From: JAAYUK01 sp964392915
Lineage (GTDB): Bacteria > Nitrospirota > Thermodesulfovibrionia > Thermodesulfovibrionales > Dissulfurispiraceae
Direction of reading: 5' to 3'
Length of the DNA: 46,586 nucleotides
Assembly (NCBI GenBank): GCA_964392915.1
Contig: CAYMRS010000015.1
Coordinates: 1-46,586 of the forward strand
Shown here: positions 43,119-46,586 of the stretch, in pieces
How positions within the stretch are numbered: position 1 is the stretch's first letter
Layout of the letters: each line of letters opens with the position of its first letter
The notes under the pieces: generated by a model
Database searches by the model: none
What the model was told of the DNA's origin: nothing
The model's input: the letters and a program-made list of their open reading frames with translations, nothing else
Position numbers and translations under genes: made by a program

Positions 43119-43372
43119 ATTCTAATTCAAGGAATCAAAATCGAGAACATCGGTGAGGCTTCAAAAAATATCCCCAAAGCCGTAAAGAATCAGTATAAGG
43201 AAATCCCGTGGGCTGACATGGCCCGCATGCGCGACAAGATAACCCACTTCTATTTTGGCACCGATTTCAAAATCGTCTGGCAAGTGGCGAAGAAAGATCT
43301 TCCGAAATCGAGCCGCTGATAACTGCCATGCTGGACAACCTCAAGAAGCGCAATCCGAAAGAAAAAAGCTGA
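43119..43372 (+). pseudogene. HepT-like (DUF86) RNase toxin, truncated and frameshifted
   Basis: The plus strand encodes the C-terminal part of a HepT-type protein: IENIGEASKNIP, EIPWADMARMRDKITHFYFG and DFKIVWQVAKKDLPK. The catalytic RX4HXY motif is visible in RDKITHFY. The N-terminal half is absent, with only a short unrelated lead after a stop. After DLPK the frame ends at 43319, but the +1 frame continues as IEPLITAMLDNLKKRNPKEKS to 43372, the expected tail. No MntA-like antitoxin nucleotidyltransferase is adjacent. This is a decayed toxin gene of the host chromosome. Confidence 0.75.
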
Positions 43373-43374
43373 AA

Positions 43375-43650
43375 CTACTCCTCCCTCCACACCTCAAGAG
43401 CAATCTCAGGGCACATAACGGCGCAGAGGGCACACCCGGTGCAGTCGCCCCCGACGAAGCGAACCGGAAAGTACCCGCCGGCATTAAACTCGGTGTCGAT
43501 GACCAGAAGCTTTTGGGGGCATGAAAGGATGCAATAGCCGCACCCCTTGCAGCGATCACGGTTCAGCACAACCCTGCCGCGAGCGGTTTTTTTCTTGCGC
43601 GATGTTTTATCCATTTTTTTCTTCGCTGCTTCCATGAAATATGTCCGCAA
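43375..43650 (-). CDS. Two-cluster 4Fe-4S ferredoxin
   Basis: A small ferredoxin with two 4Fe-4S motifs, CKGCGYCILSCP and CTGCALCAVMCP, after a lysine-rich leader. The layout matches the delta subunits of 2-oxoacid:ferredoxin oxidoreductases, but no catalytic subunit is within the window, so the gene name is left open. The exact start is uncertain: the annotated ATG, an ATG five codons later, or MDKTSRKK. A hairpin ATGTCCG/CGGACAT lies between it and recN. Confidence 0.8.
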   Translation of the reverse strand: MRTYFMEAAKKKMDKTSRKKKTARGRVVLNRDRCKGCGYCILSCPQKLLVIDTEFNAGGYFPVRFVGGDCTGCALCAVMCPEIALEVWREE

Positions 43651-43678
43651 AAACGACGGACATGCTCTCCTCTTACTT

Positions 43679-45349
43679 TTACACTCTGTGTTCTCTTAAG
43701 AGCTCCCGGGCGTGCTGGAGCGAACCTTCCGTAATCCGGCCGCTCAGCATACGGGCAAGTTCTTCTTCCCGCTCTCTGCCGGACAGTTCCGCAATATGAA
43801 CGCGAACCGAGTCAGCCCTGACCTCTTTATCTACCTTGATATGCGTATCCGCAAGCGCTGCTATCTGCGGCAGATGGGTAATACAGAAGACCTGATAGGT
43901 TTTCGAGAGTGCTTTCAGGCGGTTGCCGACATGCTGTGCCGTCGCTCCGCCGATTCCCGCGTCAACTTCATCAAAGATCAGCGTGGAGCGGACATACTGT
44001 TTCATCGCTCCCTTTCCGCCGGAAAGGGCTATGCTCTTCAATGCAAGCATGATGCGTGACAGCTCACCGCCTGAGGCTACTTTGCCGAGGGGTTTCGGCG
44101 GTTCTCCCGGATTTGCAGAAAACAGAAACTCTGCGTCATCAAGACCGTTCTGTGTGACCTGCTCCGTGCGACGCATCGCAACAGAAAACCGGGCTTTCTG
44201 AAAACCAAGCTGCATTAGCTCCGGCTGCAGCATATTCTCCATGGTTCTCGCTGTAGCACTGCGTTTTTTGGTCAACGCACCGGCGATGTCCAGCAGCTCT
44301 GCTGTCAGCCGCGCAATCGTCTCTTCGCCCGCGCTCATCTCTTCATCGATCTGTTCAAGCGAGTGAAGCTCTTCTTCAGCCGCCGCCCGGAATGAGTGCA
44401 GCGCATCAAACCCCTGCCCGTACTTCTTTTCAATCTTTTTTATGTGTTCAAGGCGTTCTTCCAGTGCGTTCAGGCGGTTCGGATCGCTCTCATAGCCGTC
44501 CCGCAGCCGTCTAACCAGAAGAGATGCGTCCTTCAGCAGCGGCTGCGCGGCCTGAATAAGCTGAAGCAACTCCTGAGCATTGGGGTCAAACTGCGCCATC
44601 TCGGCAGCCTTTGACTCAACAGTCGAAAGCCGGTCAAGACACGAGCCTTCCGCATCGTAGAGCAGCTCATAGGCAAGAGCTGATGCCTCCTGAAGGCGGA
44701 CGGCATTTGTACGCATCAATCGCTCTTCTTCAATCGCCTCTTTCTCTCCCGGCAGAATTGCTGCGGTGTCAATCTCGTTCATCTGAAAGCGAAGGAGATC
44801 AATGCGCTGGGCGCGCTCGCGCATGCGAACCTGCATATGACCGAGTTCGGCACGGAGCGACGCAATCGCTTCATAGCGCTGTTTTACTGCGGCAGCGTCA
44901 TCAAGCAGTCCGCCAAAGCCATCGAGAAACGGAAGGTGCAGGTCGCTTCGCAGCAAGTCCTGCTGCTCGTGCTGGCCGTGAATGCTGACAAGTTCGCGTC
45001 CGATGCGGGAGAGCGCCGGCAGACTCACTGCGGTGTCGTTGATAAACGCACGGCTCTTGCCCTGAAGCGGCACGGAGCGGCGAAAGGAGAGTTCATCCTG
45101 GCTGGCAATGCCCAGCTCGTCAAGAGCGGCAAGCGGTTCATTGGTAAAAAAACCGCTTATCTGCGCTTCCAGAGCGCCTGAGCGGATCATTTCGTGGGAG
45201 GCTTTTTCGCCGAGGAGAAGAGATATTGCATCTACAATAATAGATTTGCCGGCGCCGGTTTCGCCGCTGAGCACCGTCATCCCCCCGGAAAAGCGGACCG
45301 AAATTTCGTCAAGAATAGTGAAGTTGCGGATTCGGAGTTCGGTCAGCAT
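43679..45349 (-). CDS. recN: DNA repair ATPase RecN
   Basis: A 556-residue SMC-like repair protein of normal RecN length. Walker A is GETGAGKS (about 29-36), with MLTELRIRNFTILDEI at the start; a coiled coil with no zinc hook follows, then KVASGGELSRIMLALK (signature) and TLIFDEVDAGIGG (Walker B). RecN acts in double-strand-break repair, gathering broken ends for RecA. Its ATG shares one base with the stop of the upstream M16 gene (TGATG). It is a third, unrelated SMC/Rad50-like ATPase in the window. Confidence 0.95.
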   Translation of the reverse strand: MLTELRIRNFTILDEISVRFSGGMTVLSGETGAGKSIIVDAISLLLGEKASHEMIRSGALEAQISGFFTNEPLAALDELGIASQDELSFRRSVPLQGKSRAFINDTAVSLPALSRIGRELVSIHGQHEQQDLLRSDLHLPFLDGFGGLLDDAAAVKQRYEAIASLRAELGHMQVRMRERAQRIDLLRFQMNEIDTAAILPGEKEAIEEERLMRTNAVRLQEASALAYELLYDAEGSCLDRLSTVESKAAEMAQFDPNAQELLQLIQAAQPLLKDASLLVRRLRDGYESDPNRLNALEERLEHIKKIEKKYGQGFDALHSFRAAAEEELHSLEQIDEEMSAGEETIARLTAELLDIAGALTKKRSATARTMENMLQPELMQLGFQKARFSVAMRRTEQVTQNGLDDAEFLFSANPGEPPKPLGKVASGGELSRIMLALKSIALSGGKGAMKQYVRSTLIFDEVDAGIGGATAQHVGNRLKALSKTYQVFCITHLPQIAALADTHIKVDKEVRADSVRVHIAELSGREREEELARMLSGRITEGSLQHARELLREHRV

Positions 45350-46586
45350 CAGACCAACCCTGCAAAATCCTCCGCCTTCACCGGCCCGAAAAGCGTCAGG
45401 TTCATGTCGCCTCCGTTAATAAGCGTACTGGATAAAGTACGAACCTGGTCCATGGTGACCGCCTCGACGGCTCTCATGATATCGTTTTGCGAGAAATGGC
45501 GCTTGAAGTAAATCTGCTGCCGCGCAATGCTCTGCATGCGGCTGCTGGTAGACTCCATGCCGAGAATAAGGTTGCCCTTCAACTGGTCTTTCGCGCGGCG
45601 CACTTCCGCTTCAGTAACCGTGTCGGCAAGATTTTTCATCTCCCTGATGATGGATTCGGTAACCGTCACCGCCTTTTTCTTTCCGGTTCCGGCATAGACC
45701 GACCAGTATCCGCAATCGCTGTACGATGAGACAAAGGAATAGATGGAATAGGCATACCCTTTCTTCTCGCGGATCTCCTGGAACAGGCGGGAACTCACGC
45801 TCGAACCGAGAATGCAGTTTAATACCGCAATGGTGTATCGATCGGGGCTCGCATACCGCATTGCCGGCACCCCGAGACAAATATGCGTTTCAGCAAGGTC
45901 TTTCTGATGCACGGAGAGCCCGCCGCGGAATTCAGGCGCGGGGAACTTTTCCGGCTCGGAACCGCGCCGAAGATCGCCGAAGTAATGATTCAGCAGACCG
46001 ATAAGACGGTCCGGCTCGAAGTTTCCGGCGCACGAGATGACGGTGTCGGCAGTGCCGTAATACTTGCGGACATGATTCACGACATCATCACGGGTGAACG
46101 ATTTGACCGAGTCGCGCCTGCCGAGCACCGACTGGCCGAGCCCGGTATCACCGTAGACCGCACGGTTGAACAAATCATGAATATAATCATCAGGCGTGTC
46201 TTCAACAAGCTTTATCTCTTCCTTGATGACGCCCTTCTCTTTTTCGACTTCTTCTTCTGCAAAGGTGGAGTGCAGAAAAATATCGCTCAGCAACTCGACT
46301 CCCTTGTCGGCGAAGTCGTCGAGCACCTTTACATAAAAAGCGGTGTTTTCGCGCGAGGTAAACGCGTTGAGGTCGCCGCCGAGCGAGTCGATATCCATAG
46401 AGATATCAACTGCGGAGCGCTTTTTCGTTCCTTTAAAGAACATGTGCTCGAGAAAATGCGAAATGCCGTTTTTGTCGGCCATTTCGTACCGGGAGCCGAC
46501 CTTCACCCAGATGCCGAGGATAACGGATCTGAAGGTCTTCAGCTGCTCCATTACAACAGGTATGCCGTTGTCTAATGAGCGTTTCG
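45349..46586 (-). CDS. M16 processing peptidase (5' end outside window)
   Basis: The frame runs past the right edge: upstream of the first ATG at 46551 the same frame reads KRSLDNGIPVVMEQLK, the normal M16 N-terminus, so the start lies beyond 46586. The zinc motif HFLEHMFFKG (HxxEH) is intact and no signal peptide is visible in the available part. It resembles the bacterial mitochondrial-processing-peptidase-like M16 proteins (PqqL/YmxG type) thought to be cytoplasmic. It is coupled to recN. Confidence 0.92.
   Translation of the reverse strand, partial: KRSLDNGIPVVMEQLKTFRSVILGIWVKVGSRYEMADKNGISHFLEHMFFKGTKKRSAVDISMDIDSLGGDLNAFTSRENTAFYVKVLDDFADKGVELLSDIFLHSTFAEEEVEKEKGVIKEEIKLVEDTPDDYIHDLFNRAVYGDTGLGQSVLGRRDSVKSFTRDDVVNHVRKYYGTADTVISCAGNFEPDRLIGLLNHYFGDLRRGSEPEKFPAPEFRGGLSVHQKDLAETHICLGVPAMRYASPDRYTIAVLNCILGSSVSSRLFQEIREKKGYAYSIYSFVSSYSDCGYWSVYAGTGKKKAVTVTESIIREMKNLADTVTEAEVRRAKDQLKGNLILGMESTSSRMQSIARQQIYFKRHFSQNDIMRAVEAVTMDQVRTLSSTLINGGDMNLTLFGPVKAEDFAGLV

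Noticed and set aside
1..46586. CRISPR array or prophage structural genes
   Set aside because: No regularly spaced repeats and no capsid, terminase, portal or tail genes were seen in the window.

Overview
The window is a bacterial chromosome segment interrupted by a roughly 35-kb integrated element. The flanking chromosome encodes a FtsH/Cdc48-like AAA ATPase, tRNA-Ala(CGC), type I 3-dehydroquinate dehydratase, three M16 peptidase-family proteins, a Tat-exported DUF362 protein, a polytopic polyferredoxin, RecN and a small two-cluster ferredoxin. This mix of iron-sulfur redox proteins, lipobox and Tat signals and about 55-58% GC suggests an anaerobic, probably Gram-negative bacterium, for example Nitrospirota or Desulfobacterota. 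That placement is an inference; no marker in the window settles it.

The element runs from about 1203 to 36335. It sits between a 47-bp remnant of the 3' half of tRNA-Ala (attL) and the intact tRNA-Ala gene (attR). A tyrosine integrase and an excisionase-type HTH protein lie against attR, preceded by a ParB-family protein and a replication-relaxation family protein, so this looks like a plasmid-like integrative element. A 23-bp exact direct repeat lies just inside both ends and may be integrase arm sites.

The cargo is mostly defence. The core is a ten-gene, co-directional, tightly packed minus-strand operon (25254 to 5032): small HTH, brxA, brxB, brxC, pglX, pglZ, brxL, a RloC/PrrC-like ABC ATPase with a zinc-hook-like CxxC, sbcD and sbcC. 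The first seven form a complete type I BREX system. The last three are translationally linked to it and look like an anticodon-nuclease-type guard plus an end-processing nuclease complex. To its left are an HNH/SEC-C nuclease gene flanked by inverted repeats and a degenerate sigma-54-type AAA+ regulator lacking the GAFTGA loop, followed by an 11-bp perfect inverted repeat.

To its right (25.6-29.8 kb) is a plus-strand run of accessory genes: a zinc-ribbon protein, a NERD nuclease-like protein, a lipoprotein, small membrane proteins, a metallophosphoesterase and an AbrB domain joined to an MbcA/ParS-like domain. Then comes a minus-strand three-gene cassette (32.4-29.95 kb): a possible uracil-DNA-glycosylase-fold protein, an unknown protein and a PD-(D/E)XK nuclease. 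I see this cassette as the best candidate for an undescribed system. Right of attR the chromosome resumes with aroD.
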